From Diplonema japonicum (lineage: Eukaryota > Euglenozoa > Diplonemea > Diplonemida > Diplonemidae): a stretch of 64,000 nt of DNA. Below the pieces are notes generated by a model. The model worked only from the letters and a program-made list of their open reading frames with translations. It ran no database searches and had not been told where the DNA came from. The translations under genes were made by a program, and so were the position numbers. Position 1 is the first letter of the stretch. The number at the start of each line of letters is the position of its first letter. Where the stretch lies: assembly GCA_964019335.1 (NCBI GenBank), contig OZ025707.1, positions 357,501 to 421,500 of the forward strand, written 5' to 3'. Shown here one piece after another: positions 40,237-50,298 of the stretch.

Positions 40237-42102
40237 ATGAAAAACTGGCGGCCACCGGGAGGGCCGAAGAAGGAAGTAAACCCGTCCAGCAAGCAAGGAC
40301 ACGGAAGCCCTGTGTGGGTGGTCACGGAGGACATGCGCAAGGTGCAAACCGAAGAGATAACGAAAAGGTGGAAGAGCTGGAAGAAGGAGTGGGACAGGAG
40401 GGTGGGCCTATTGGAGGAGAGGTACGAGTCGGAGAAACGAGTCTTGGGCAACGAAGGGCTGGCGAACAACGCGAGCATACTGTTGCTGGCGGAGTGCGTG
40501 GTGAGGGCACAAGGCGTCATGGACGAGGCAAACGAGGAAAGAGAACACATACAGCAGAATTTCTTTTTGGAACTCTGCTCGTTAGACAGGCGGCCACCAG
40601 CAAAGGGCACGGACCCTGACGATATAAAAGATCAAAAACCAACACCAGTAAATCTCCCTGCCCTCTCAGACGACCAACTCTTATCTGTCGCATCTGTCCT
40701 GCAAGTATCCTCGAAAGCAAATCCCCAAAAAGAAAAAGAAATAGGAGGGGTTTCCCGCGCGCACCTGAACAAAATCTACTCTTGGATCAACAGCTCCTAC
40801 AACGACAAACCGGGGACGATTTTGGACGAGCTCCTCACAAATTTAAGCTCCCCCCCGGAGGTCTCAAAGATCCTGAAGCTCCAAATCATCTCCCTCACCG
40901 CAGCCCGTTTATGGGACACAAAACGGCAATACTACAAGGGCAAGTCTCGGATCGAACTGCTGGTCATGCTTCTGTACACAATGGCGGGTCCTGATATTGA
41001 TAAATTGATGGCGTTCCAGCCTGTTCCCGACTATGACACACAGCCCGAAGAATGGCAGGCGTACGTAAAGGAGAAAACCCCTTTGAGGAATAAACCGATT
41101 TTCGCGGAGATTAACTGGGCGATCCGAACGGCCCCGCTCGACAATGAAAGCGCGGAGCAGTACGTGGTGATGCGGAGGTGGTTGAAATTCATCGTTGTCC
41201 TGACAAATGTATCGTCAAAACCATATGTGGCTGGCCCAGACCTTGCACGCGGGCTTGCCGGGCTTCCTCTTGATCTTGTGGACGACTATAAGAATCTTCA
41301 CAAGGGCTCGGTTTTCAGATGGGGCGCGCCTTCCAGTTGTGCGTTCGACCCTTCCATCAGCAAGGCGTACATTTCCGGCGACGCCGCTAACGCGACCAAA
41401 ACCAGCAGCACTACAAAAGGGATCTTGTTCATGGTGCGCAAGGTGGAGCAAGGCGTTCCTTTGCAGCAGATCTCAAAGTACCCTAAAGAGGCGGAGCTTC
41501 TTCTCCCGCCAATGTCCGAGTTCACCATTGACAGTGTGTCTGATGACCACCCGCAGTATCTTACAGTAACGTGTTACTTCCGTGGTGGGGTCGTTGATAG
41601 AGACGCAGCGATATTGAAGGATATCAAGGTGGAATGCACGGAGGACTCGAAAAGGCTTGTGAGCTTGGCGAAGGAAGCGCCTGTTCTTCCAGATGGTGTT
41701 GCTGGTGCCAAGCAGCAGACGCTCCACCATCACACCGGCTGTAGTTTCATCAGAATGCGCTGGCCCACAGGCGCCATTGAGCTCGGTGAAAATGCGGTTG
41801 AGAAACGACGGAAAACCTTCCCTCCTGTGTCGCCCCGTCTCATGCGCCCTACAGCGTCGCTTCAAAAGAAGAGGGTGGAGAAGAAGAAGAAGGTGGAGAC
41901 GTGTGAGGAGTTGAAGCCGAAGGTTCTTTTTTGCAGTGCGCCTGCGAGGCAGGTCCACGGGTGTTCCCCCTCGCTCCTCACACCAACCGCCGCCTCACGT
42001 GAAAGGATCACCGCTACAAGGTTGGCGCTGCGTGCGTCGCGCAACGAAGCTGTGCAGGAAGCCAGCCGCACCCCTTCGAAACAACGGTTCACGGTCTTGT
42101 AG
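40237..42102 (+). CDS. ADP-ribosyltransferase-like protein with coiled-coil N-terminus
   Basis: Single 621-aa frame. Residues ~25-115 are charged and helical; 130-290 are helical and unrecognised. Residues ~300-450 resemble an R-S-E class mono-ADP-ribosyltransferase: an Arg in DLARGL after a beta strand, GSVFRWGAPSSCAFDPS in the place of the F-S-S-C strand, and ISKYPKEAELLLPPMSEFTI, which has the E-x-E (E-A-E) and the typical EhhhPP-x-x-x-F pattern. Such enzymes transfer ADP-ribose from NAD+ to protein side chains, and E-x-E usually indicates Arg as target. There is no signal peptide, so it probably acts on host-cell proteins inside the cell that makes it. The C-terminal ~120 residues are basic and Ser-rich. 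Activity is not proven by these motifs. Confidence 0.62.
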   Translation: MKNWRPPGGPKKEVNPSSKQGHGSPVWVVTEDMRKVQTEEITKRWKSWKKEWDRRVGLLEERYESEKRVLGNEGLANNASILLLAECVVRAQGVMDEANEEREHIQQNFFLELCSLDRRPPAKGTDPDDIKDQKPTPVNLPALSDDQLLSVASVLQVSSKANPQKEKEIGGVSRAHLNKIYSWINSSYNDKPGTILDELLTNLSSPPEVSKILKLQIISLTAARLWDTKRQYYKGKSRIELLVMLLYTMAGPDIDKLMAFQPVPDYDTQPEEWQAYVKEKTPLRNKPIFAEINWAIRTAPLDNESAEQYVVMRRWLKFIVVLTNVSSKPYVAGPDLARGLAGLPLDLVDDYKNLHKGSVFRWGAPSSCAFDPSISKAYISGDAANATKTSSTTKGILFMVRKVEQGVPLQQISKYPKEAELLLPPMSEFTIDSVSDDHPQYLTVTCYFRGGVVDRDAAILKDIKVECTEDSKRLVSLAKEAPVLPDGVAGAKQQTLHHHTGCSFIRMRWPTGAIELGENAVEKRRKTFPPVSPRLMRPTASLQKKRVEKKKKVETCEELKPKVLFCSAPARQVHGCSPSLLTPTAASRERITATRLALRASRNEAVQEASRTPSKQRFTVL

Positions 42103-42591
42103 TGAGGTAGTTTTTTTTTTTTTTTTTCATTTTTTGTTTGTTTCTTTTTCTTTTTCAAATGTTGTACCCCCTATCCCTCCCCTCTCCCCCCCCCCTTTTT
42201 TTCTGTTGAAAATTATTGTAATATTGTGCAAAAAAAAGTAAGAGGGGGGGGGGGGGGGGAATGGGTCTTGTCTCTCTTTTGTTCGTTTGTATTCCATTTC
42301 TTTAAAAAAGAAAAAAAATACAAATTTTGCAAATTCACTTTAACCATCTACCAACGAGCGTCTTTACAGAGACGATTTGAAAAAGAATCTTTTGCGCAAA
42401 GGGCTTTCAATGCAATACAGCCCGGACACTTCTCGCATCCGGGGTCCTGCGCGGAAAATATGAAAAATATAAACTAAATGCTGCCCTAACTTTGCAAGAA
42501 AATGAAAAAATAAAAAAAAACGCCAGCCCAAATTTACCCTTAAAAATCACTTCAAAAAAGGGCACCCAGAAAGAGGCCGGAAGAGGACATT
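42103..42591. other. Intergenic spacer before the piggyBac remnant
   Basis: T20, C10 and G16 runs, then AT-rich sequence. ACCCTTAAAAATCACTTC at ~42535-42552 could mark the left end of the piggyBac copy (TTAA target). Confidence 0.4.
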
Positions 42592-43890
42592 ATGAGTGAT
42601 GGCAGCACTGATGGCTCATCCCTATTATGCAATTTTGATACGAACAGTGATTCTGATTCGAATTCGACCGATTCCGAGTCACAGCGGCAAAGCCGGAGCA
42701 GTTGGAAGGCATCCGGTTTCGTGAAGATCGGAATCCTTGTGGACCCTGTTTTGACATCAGAGGCTCAACGCCATACCATATATTCTCCCAAATGCTCGTC
42801 CCAAACGTTATTCGGGTCATAACTTCGAACAATGTGGCAAATGCGGCTAAAAAAGGTGTTTCCCTGGATCTCGATGCTGCTTCTCTGCATACCTTCCTAG
42901 GTGCCCTTTTGTCGATGGACTTGGATATCAAGCCAGATTATTCTGACTACTGGCGCACTGGCTCCACGCCTCTCAACCACACCCCTGGGTACGCCACCGT
43001 CATGTCAAGAGACCGCTTTTTGAATATTCTGGGAAATCTGTGTTTCCACAGCGAAACAAACAAGCGTGCTGACTTCTACCTATCGCGAAGGCCTCCCGGA
43101 GATCACGGATGCCCCAAAGAAGCGAGGCTGCAAGCCCAAGGACGCGCACCCTGTGGGGACACCCAGTTCCACCAGCACGTGAGCATCCTTTGCACCACAA
43201 CGTGGCATGACATCAAGCTTGTGCGCTTTCTGTCGACGTTGGATGTTCTGGTGAAGTCAAATTTGGCGTGTCGGCCAAAAGAGAATGAAAGCCGGAGGCC
43301 CTCCAGAAAGGACATCCCGCTCCCCACCAAGTGCATATTTACAACTCTGCAATGGGCGGAACCGACGCTGGGTGACGCTGTGACAAAACGCCATAAACGC
43401 ACCCTTATGACTTCGAAGTGGCCCCTGAAAGTATTTTCGTACTTGTTAGATAGATCTCTGGCAAATGCCCGGCTTGTTTAGAAAGAAGCATTGCCCCCAA
43501 CACCCTGAGTATGAACGACAGTGGATTCACGCCTTTCAAAGAGGCAGTCATTGAAGGGCTACTAGGGAGGCTGCCCAAACAACAGCTAAAGTCAACTACA
43601 GAGCAGGCTGCCCCAATACCATGCCCCGAAACACAGAACGAGTGCCCTGAGGCCCCAATGCGACGCGACAGTACCTTCTGGGACCATTTCCCCGCAACGT
43701 GCGGTGCAAGCATTGCAAGTCGAAAAGACCCCTATTTCAGTGTTCAGCCTGCTTGGTACAACCTTGCGTGACTCCGGGCTTCAAAGACTACCACCTTGCC
43801 GGGGACCCCCCAGAAACCCCTCTCGGGGTCAAAAAAGAAGTCCCCCAGCCCTGGGGCACGTACGAACCGCGTCAAAAAGGCCTTAAATAG
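42592..43890 (+). pseudogene. Decayed piggyBac-type transposase (DDE_Tnp_1_7 family)
   Basis: An acidic Ser/Asp-rich N-terminus (from ATG 42592) shifts frame near 42700 into transposase sequence: YHIFSQMLVPNVIRVITSNN, FLGALLSMDLDIKPDYSDYW, TVMSRDRFLNILGNLCFHS. After NKRADFYL an internal deletion removes the segment with the first catalytic Asp residues. It resumes at TTWHDIKLVRFLSTLDV and KVFSYLLDRSLANARLV. After a stop (43481) comes FKEAVIEGLLGRL and the C-terminal Cys-rich domain CKHCKSKRPLFQCSACL...YH, frameshifted at ~43715. The enzyme cannot be active. TTAA occurs at ~42539 and ~44115, with weakly similar inverted flanks (ACTTCAAAAAA), so the element may span 42.54-44.11 kb. Confidence 0.75.
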
Positions 43891-44160
43891 CTTTTATAGA
43901 ATTTTACAGTCGATTTTTTTTGACTTGTTTTTTGTACCCCCTCTCGAGCACTTCGGGAACGATATTTTTGGGGGTGGGCCCTGCTGTGGGCACCCTCTCT
44001 CTAGAATTGGGACATCTGGAGGCATTTCCGGGGGCATATAGCCTAGAATAGTTTTTTTTTGAAGTTTTGAAAATTTACCCCCTGGTGGGCAAAAATGGTC
44101 CGTTGGTAGATGGTTAAAAAAAAGGGGGAAGAGGTGGGGAAAAAAAAAAGAAAAAAGAAA

Positions 44161-44682
44161 ATGCCCCCGTTACACGATTTCTATGAAGTGCTTGGTGTGA
44201 ACCCCACCTCGAACACAGCTGTGATAAAAAAGGCGTATAGAGAGAAAGTGCTGCGCTGCCACCCTGACAAGGGGGTTATAGGGTGCAGGAAGGAGTTTGA
44301 TAAGGTTCAAAGTGCGTACGAGGTGCTGGGTGACACAGTGCTGAGAAGCCGCTACGACGGCGAAAGAAAGATTGAAAAACAAAAATCGGAGGCAAAAAGT
44401 ACGAGGAAGCGTCCCCTAGAGGAGGTAGGAAGGCACCAATGCGTCAACATCAAGCAAGCCAGGCTGGAGGCAGAACGACAAAATCTCAGCAGGGAGCGCG
44501 AGCTTGTCGCACTTCGAGAAGCTCTTCGCCAAGAGGCCATCTCTTACTACACCGAACTCACCGCTCTGAAAACAAAGGTCGAGGTGAAGCAGTCCAACTA
44601 CATCAAGGTCCTCGAAAGGCGTCGAATGCTAGCAAACTTGACCCTTAAGACTGTTGGCGCTGCGTTTTTGAGGGCGGCTTGA
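44161..44682 (+). CDS. Small J-domain (Hsp40-type) protein
   Basis: 173 aa. Residues 4-66 form a J domain: DFYEVLGVNPTSNTAVIKKA, then CHPDKG with the HPD signature, and YEVLGDTVLRSRYDG. J domains stimulate ATP hydrolysis by Hsp70. There is no Gly/Phe region, zinc finger or substrate-binding domain, so it is a class C co-chaperone. The C-terminus (~90-160) is a long charged coiled coil (ARLEAERQNLSRERELVALR) that probably gives partner binding. No signal or membrane segment. ATG 44161 lies right after an A-rich leader, and a T-run follows the stop. Confidence 0.85.
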   Translation: MPPLHDFYEVLGVNPTSNTAVIKKAYREKVLRCHPDKGVIGCRKEFDKVQSAYEVLGDTVLRSRYDGERKIEKQKSEAKSTRKRPLEEVGRHQCVNIKQARLEAERQNLSRERELVALREALRQEAISYYTELTALKTKVEVKQSNYIKVLERRRMLANLTLKTVGAAFLRAA

Positions 44683-44815
44683 TTTTTTTTTTTTTTTTAT
44701 AAACTTCCCATAACTTTTAAAAAAGATTATTTGGGGGCGTCTCACAAAGACTTCCTTTAACTCATATATATTATTTTATTTCACTCTTCAGAAATTACTT
44801 CACGCACTGGGGGGC

Positions 44816-44870
44816 CCATTACTTCACGCTAAATCTCATTACTTCACGGTGAAATAATGGCCTGTTTTCC
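44816..44870. repeat. Hairpin-forming repeat, copy A
   Basis: GCCCATTACTTCACG...AAATCTC then ATTACTTCAC/GTGAAATAAT as a near-perfect stem, then GGCC. Same frame as 9276-9345 with a different but still paired stem. Confidence 0.55.
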
Positions 44871-44920
44871 GTGAAGTAATAGGGGGTTTCCGTTAAATAA
44901 TATGCCTCGGTAGGTCAATT

Positions 44921-45090
44921 TTTGCCTCGGTTCGGTTCCCAGTGGGGCTACTTTTTCCTCTCAGTTTGCTATTTCCCCCCTGGTTCAGCTCAATTGGCCA
45001 ACTTTTGCCTCGGCTCAGTTCCAAGTTGGACTACTTTTTCCTCCCAATTTGCCCACTTTTGGCTAGGCCTTGTTCCCAGTTTCTGTGGGT
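44921..45090. repeat. Tandem repeat, ~83-bp period
   Basis: Two adjacent units share TTTGCCTCGG, then GTTCC, CTACTTTTTCCTC and a TTTGC block; the second is more diverged. TTCTGTGGGTAA-like duplications follow at 45083-45110. Confidence 0.5.
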
Positions 45091-45599
45091 AACTCTTCTG
45101 TGGGTAAGGGTAACTTAGTCAGCTTACCCAAGCTCCCCAAAAGACTTCAAAATACCGAAGCAGCAGAAAAAAAGGAGCCAGCGGCCGCGCTAGGTTTGAG
45201 AAGGCCTGATTAGAGATGGTGACAGTGGCAATGCCAGCGACAGCGGCAGCTCTTAGTCAACAAAAGGAGGAAAAACAACTTGTATTGTAACCTTTGTAAC
45301 CCCTCTCTTGTTGTACCCCTTGTCACCCTGTTGTGCCCCTCGTGGTGAAGTAATTTCAGAGTGTCGTGAAATAAAACCACTTACCTACCGCCAAGTAATG
45401 CTTTACCGACCTCTCGGTTCCGCAATTTATCATCTCGGGCCCTGCGGGCCCTCGACGGTAAAATGCGGAACCTCGAGGTAACGGTAAAGTCATTACTTGT
45501 TGGCAGTAAATAGCTATTTCTTGTGAGTTTCAATCGAGCCACACGACCGATGAAAGAAAAGCTTCATTTACCATTCTCCCCTCTCATTCGGATTGCTAT

Positions 45600-45633
<34 letters not shown>

Positions 45634-45875
45634 TTACACTCCAGCCTTTTTTTTTCTTCTTGGACTGGGAAAGAAAAACCAATATTTACCATTCCCCCCC
45701 CCCCCCCCCTTCCCCATATTAAACTTTTTTCATATTTTTTTTTTAAAGAAAGAATTTGTGTGGTCACCAGAAAAACACTGGCCTCCTTTTATCTCATTTA
45801 CATTACATTTTAAAAATATTATTTCTTCGGCTCCGAAAAAAAAAAAGAAAAAAAAAAGAAAAGAAAAAGAAAAAG

Positions 45876-46997
45876 ATGCCAGTACCGAAAACGATGAAAG
45901 TGCTGACGAAGGACAAGGACGTGGTGGGTTACGAAATGGCGGAGGTAGAGGTACCCGCACCCGGGGATCATCAGACGCTCGTAAAGATAACGAAGGTTGG
46001 TGTCTGCGGGTCTGACATCCCCCTGCACGACTGGACCGACGTCGGGAAGAGCATTGCGACGCTCCCCTTCACCCCCGGCCACGAGGCAGTGGGCGTAGTA
46101 GTACAAATCGGCGCTGGTGTGCAACCTATGCACGACCTCACCCCGGGCGACAGGGTGGGCGTGGAAAACCACTACTACTGTGAAAAATGCCACCAATGCA
46201 GGCACGGCCAACCCCACATCTGCTCCTTCATGGGCCAGCTTGGACACGGAAAGCTCGGACACGGCCCCGGCATGGACGCGACCATAGCAAAACAAGGCGG
46301 CTGCGCCGAGTATGCGCTTGTCCCGACAAAAATGCTGTACAAATTGAAATACGATATCACTGATGTGCAGGCTTGCCTTTTAGAACCAATGGGCGTAGCA
46401 CACAATGGATGCGAAGCCGCAGAGGTCACAAAGGGCGATGATGTCCTCATCACAGGATGTGGGGCAATCGGCCTTCTCGCTGTTCAAATCTGCAAGGCGA
46501 TGGGCGCCAGCAAGATCATCATCGCAGACATCGACGAGAAAAAGCTGCAGATGGGCATCCGCTTCGGTGCCGACATTGCCATCAACACCTTGAAGCAGGA
46601 CTTGAAAACAGAAGTCATGAACCACACTGAAGGGTTTGGTGTGGGGCATCTTGTGGAATGCAGTGGAGCGGGGCCTATCGTTGACACTTGTTTCGAGTCT
46701 GTTCGAAAGGGTGGGAACATGTGTCTCCTCGGTCTTCCTAAGAAACCTATCCGTCCTCAAGAGCCCGGGAAGGACTTCCTCTTCAGGTGCCGAACGATCC
46801 GTTCCGTGCACGGGAGAAAGATCTTCCACACGTGGGAGCAGTGTGAGAAGCTCATCGCTACGGGAGCCTGCCAGCCCGAGCTCATTGTCACCCACGATTT
46901 CCCGTTGTCGAGCTACCAGGAGGCGTTTGGCGCCCTCCTTGGTGGCAAGGGCATTAAGATCCTTATGACTCCTGAGACGAGCTCTCCTAAGCTTTAA
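45876..46997 (+). CDS. tdh: L-threonine 3-dehydrogenase-like zinc-dependent dehydrogenase
   Basis: 373 aa, a medium-chain zinc dehydrogenase. Catalytic zinc ligands are C in VGVCGSD, and H and E in PGHE; the structural zinc loop is CEKCHQCRHGQPHIC (four Cys). The NAD-binding turn is ITGCGAIGLLAVQICKAMGA, followed by an acidic end of strand (IIADID), which favours NAD+. IHG/VHG-R-KIF-TW (SVHGRKIFHTW) and a C-terminal IVTHDFPLSSYQEAF match L-threonine 3-dehydrogenase rather than alcohol or sorbitol dehydrogenases. The expected reaction is L-threonine + NAD+ to 2-amino-3-ketobutyrate, the first step of threonine breakdown to glycine and acetyl-CoA. ATG 45876 follows an A-rich leader; upstream in-frame codons are low-complexity. 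Confidence 0.8.
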   Translation: MPVPKTMKVLTKDKDVVGYEMAEVEVPAPGDHQTLVKITKVGVCGSDIPLHDWTDVGKSIATLPFTPGHEAVGVVVQIGAGVQPMHDLTPGDRVGVENHYYCEKCHQCRHGQPHICSFMGQLGHGKLGHGPGMDATIAKQGGCAEYALVPTKMLYKLKYDITDVQACLLEPMGVAHNGCEAAEVTKGDDVLITGCGAIGLLAVQICKAMGASKIIIADIDEKKLQMGIRFGADIAINTLKQDLKTEVMNHTEGFGVGHLVECSGAGPIVDTCFESVRKGGNMCLLGLPKKPIRPQEPGKDFLFRCRTIRSVHGRKIFHTWEQCEKLIATGACQPELIVTHDFPLSSYQEAFGALLGGKGIKILMTPETSSPKL

Positions 46998-47540
46998 AAA
47001 AGGGAAAGAAAAAAAAACATAATTCTGTTACCATTGGATGACCCCTTGATGCATCGTGGCACAGAGGGAGGGAGGGAATTTTTTCACCGACTTTTTTTTT
47101 TTTTTTTTTTTGATAGGATGGGACATCATAAGGTAGGCACTGCCCAACCGCTCCGATGGTGGTGGTGGGGGGAGGGGGGAGGGAGTAGCTCACCATCTTC
47201 GGTTTCTGTTCATGGCAAGTCTTTTTTTTTTTTTTTTTTTTTTTGCCTTCTACCCTTTCCCTCTTTTTCTTGTTCTTTTTTTCTTGGCCCATTACGCACC
47301 CCCCCCGCCCCAAGGAAAAAAAAAAATAAAACGAGCTTTTTTCATATCATCAAACAATACTCAAAAAAAAAAAAGAGAAAGAGGAGGTTTGTCACAATAT
47401 GTCGCCTTATCCCCCCTCCCCCTCCCCCTCCCCCTCCCCCTCCCCCCAAACACGAACATAACAAAACATTACAACTACACAGGCGGAGTGAAGTGGGGCG
47501 GGGCGGGCCCCTGAGGGAATCTTTTTTTTTTTAATTTCCA
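46998..47540. other. Intergenic spacer, homopolymer- and microsatellite-rich
   Basis: T18 and T25 runs, and a CCCCCT microsatellite (about five units, 47411-47447). No gene seen. Confidence 0.5.
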
Positions 47541-50212
47541 ATGTCGAGGCAGAGAAGTCAAGAATGGTCAGGCAGCAGCATGTCCAATGTGTTTGGCAGT
47601 GGACTGATTTACAAAAGCGTTGTGCCGTCTTCAACGACCTCAAGGAGGAGAGCGCAGAGCGCGGGGACGAGGCTGAAGAACGAAAGGGTAGCCGGCGCAA
47701 CGGAGGGAAGGCCCAGCGTAACAAGAGGCGGGACACCTTCAAAGCGAACGACCACCACGACCACCTCAACCGCCGCCCCTACGGGGCACAGAAGCAGGTC
47801 CGTGCCGTCCCGCCAAGCCCCCGAGACAGGCACCCCTAAGTCACGAAAAATCGCCTCATCGCCAACTCTTAAGAAGCGTCCTCGGCCTGCTACATCACCT
47901 CGCGTCGCCCGTCCTTCAACCTCGTCGGCATCCACTGCCGTGCACCCACAGCCAACGTCTTCAGAGTGGCGGCACCATCGTACCGCAACAGGAAAGGTAT
48001 ACTACTGGAACACTCGTACCCGTGAGACGAAGTGGACTCTTCCCAGCCCGTTAAGAAACGCACGGCAAAAGTCGAAAGAAGAACTGTCGTACATCGCGAA
48101 GAAGGTGTCCGACGCCACGCCACGGATGCACACAGCAGCAACGAAGATCCAGGGGCTCGTGAGAATGCGGCAGGCAAAGCTTGAGGTGAAAAGGAGGAAG
48201 CAGGAGAAGGCGAAGAAACCTGCGGGCCCCCGCCCCGTGCAACCAACTTCGCAGCAATTCGGGCGGAGCATGAGCAGGGCGCCAAGCTCTCCTAAGTACG
48301 GCCGCACGCAGAGCCAGGACCTCCCCCGAAAAGGTATCTCGCAAACGTCAAGCAATTTCTCTCGAACCACCACCACGCCTACAAAGGCAACGTCAAAAGC
48401 AGGACCACTGTCGCCCAGAGCGTCAGGGACAGGGGGATTCACCCGTTCGCTGACGAAGAAGAACTCCGGCCCGCTAGCATCGACAACGCAACCAAGGGGA
48501 TCGTCCCCCGCACCTGGGGGGAGGGAAAAAGAACGTTTCAGGAGAAGCAACACGCACAGCCACCCCCCACCGCCAGCAGGGACAACGTCGTCAGGAAAAC
48601 TACCAAGCCCCAAGGCTGCAGCGCATCTTTCAAGAGAAACAACATACACCCGAAGATCAACAAGCCAAGGAGCAAGGGCAGCGTCTGTTGGAAGCAAAGC
48701 AAGACGTGCTCCGTCAGTACCGGCGACACCTACAAGAGCGACGTCCGCCACAAGGAGGCGCACGACAAACTCGAGCAGTTTGACGAAACCGTCGAAACCG
48801 GTTCTAAAAACACCCACAACGCTGGACGACCCGAAGTACCAAGAAGGGGGGTACCTCAGTGTTGCAGAAGGCCACACGTTGTACAACAGGTACGAGCTGC
48901 TCCTGTTGCTGGGCACAGGGCAGTCTGCAACGGTATGGTTGGCAGCCGACACGGAATCGGGAAGCCAGCACCAATACGTGGCCATCAAGATCACAAGATG
49001 CTCCGAAACGGTGCGCTGCTCGTCTCTTCACGAGGTGGCGCTTCTGTACTACATCGCAAACAAGTCTACAGTGCGCATGCAGGGAAATGAGACAGGATCG
49101 GCGCTACTCATCAACCACTTTGAGCACAAAGGCAAGTGGGGCAAGCATGTCTGCATGGTGTTCGAGGTCTTGGGGCCTACCCTAGACGTTCTGATGTCGA
49201 AGACAAACTTCCAGGGGCTGGGGGACATGGCTCTCATCGCCGACATCACTATCAGTATCCTGCTCGGGCTGGACGAGCTGGCCGCGGTATTTTATCCAAA
49301 AAAGAAAAATAATAATAACAAATAAAAGATGAACGTTGTCCACACCGATTTGAAGCCGGAGAACATTATGTTCAGCAGGCCCTCTGTGTCTGCGAGGAAG
49401 GCGGTTGCCAAGTACGTGAACTCAATGGCGGACACTAGTCATATCACCGAGGTATGAAGGGGGAAAAAAAAAAAGAAAAAAAAAAAATATTATGCAGTCT
49501 TCCGATGACGAGCGTCAGGTGAAGATATCTGACTTCGGGCTGTCGTACCTTCTCCGCCCGAAGAACGACAAGCATTTGAGCGGGGAGCCTCTCTCGGAGG
49601 CGGACCTCCAGTTGATCTTCGCTTCAAATTACACGAAGGTGTGGAGGGGGGGGGAAAAAAAAAAGAATCCAGGGCGCAGTGATCCAGACCAGGGAATACC
49701 GTGCTCCGGAGATCATTCTCGGAACCGATTTTTGCACCAAAACAGATATTTGGTCGCTAGCTTGTATTGTGTATGAGCTGCTGACAGGGCAGTTTTTGTT
49801 CGACCCCAAGACTCTGGACCACGTGACAGATGAGCAAACGATGGATAATGAACACCTCTCTGAGATGATACAGACTATGGGGGAGCCGGGAAGTGACATT
49901 ACAGGTGGCGGTGGGGTTTATGTTGGATCTTTTTTCGACACGGACTCGGGTGAGTTTCTTCACAACCACATATCTCCTCGTCCGGACCTGCGGGAGTCTA
50001 TTCGGGACGGCATTCCTTCGTCAGTTGAAAACCCCGATGAAATCACCGACCTCATCACGGATTTCATTACTTCTTCGTTGACCTGGGACCCCCTTAAACG
50101 GCCCACAGCGTCTGACTTACTCAACCACCCTTGGTTAGCATCTCGATTTGAGGCTTTGTACCCAAATCGGCGGCCGAGTATAGAACCAACTTTCAAATGG
50201 TCTCGGGCATGA
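47541..50212 (+). CDS. SRPK-family protein kinase with N-terminal WW domain and IQ motif
   Basis: Four exons (47541-49286, 49329-49451, 49498-49638, 49673-50212), 849 aa; introns of 42, 46 and 34 bp, all phase 0. Splicing rebuilds the kinase. Order: Ser/Arg/Pro-rich N-terminus; WW domain at ~140-172 (SEWRHHRTATGKVYYWN...KW); IQ motif at ~199 (TKIQGLVRMRQ); long basic Ser/Thr-rich region; kinase from ~449. Kinase motifs: LGTGQSATVW, VAIKI (catalytic Lys), VVHTDLKPENIM (the T-for-R form typical of SRPK), KISDFGLS, YRAPEIILG, DIWSLACIVYELLTGQFLF and HLSEMIQTMGE. SRPKs phosphorylate Ser-Arg splicing factors. The usual spacer inside the kinase is short here. WW plus IQ on an SRPK is, to my knowledge, not a standard arrangement and would allow Pro-motif and calmodulin binding. 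Confidence 0.82.
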
Positions 50213-50247
50213 AGAAAAAAAGAATTTTTTTTTTTTTTTGAAGTGTT

Positions 50248-50298
<51 letters not shown>

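Larger units (their letters stand above)
44683..45875. other. 1.2-kb spacer with hairpin repeats and tandem sequence
   Basis: No gene is supported. It holds many copies of ATTACTTCACG and its reverse complement (44790-44900, 45350-45500), two copies of an 83-bp-spaced unit starting TTTGCCTCGG (44921 and 45004) and long T and C runs near 45600-45710. The last 40 bases form an A-rich leader for the next gene. Confidence 0.55.

Noticed and set aside
47405-47450. CRISPR-like or structured array in the CCCCCT tract
   Set aside because: It is a simple microsatellite without spacers, in a eukaryotic spacer.
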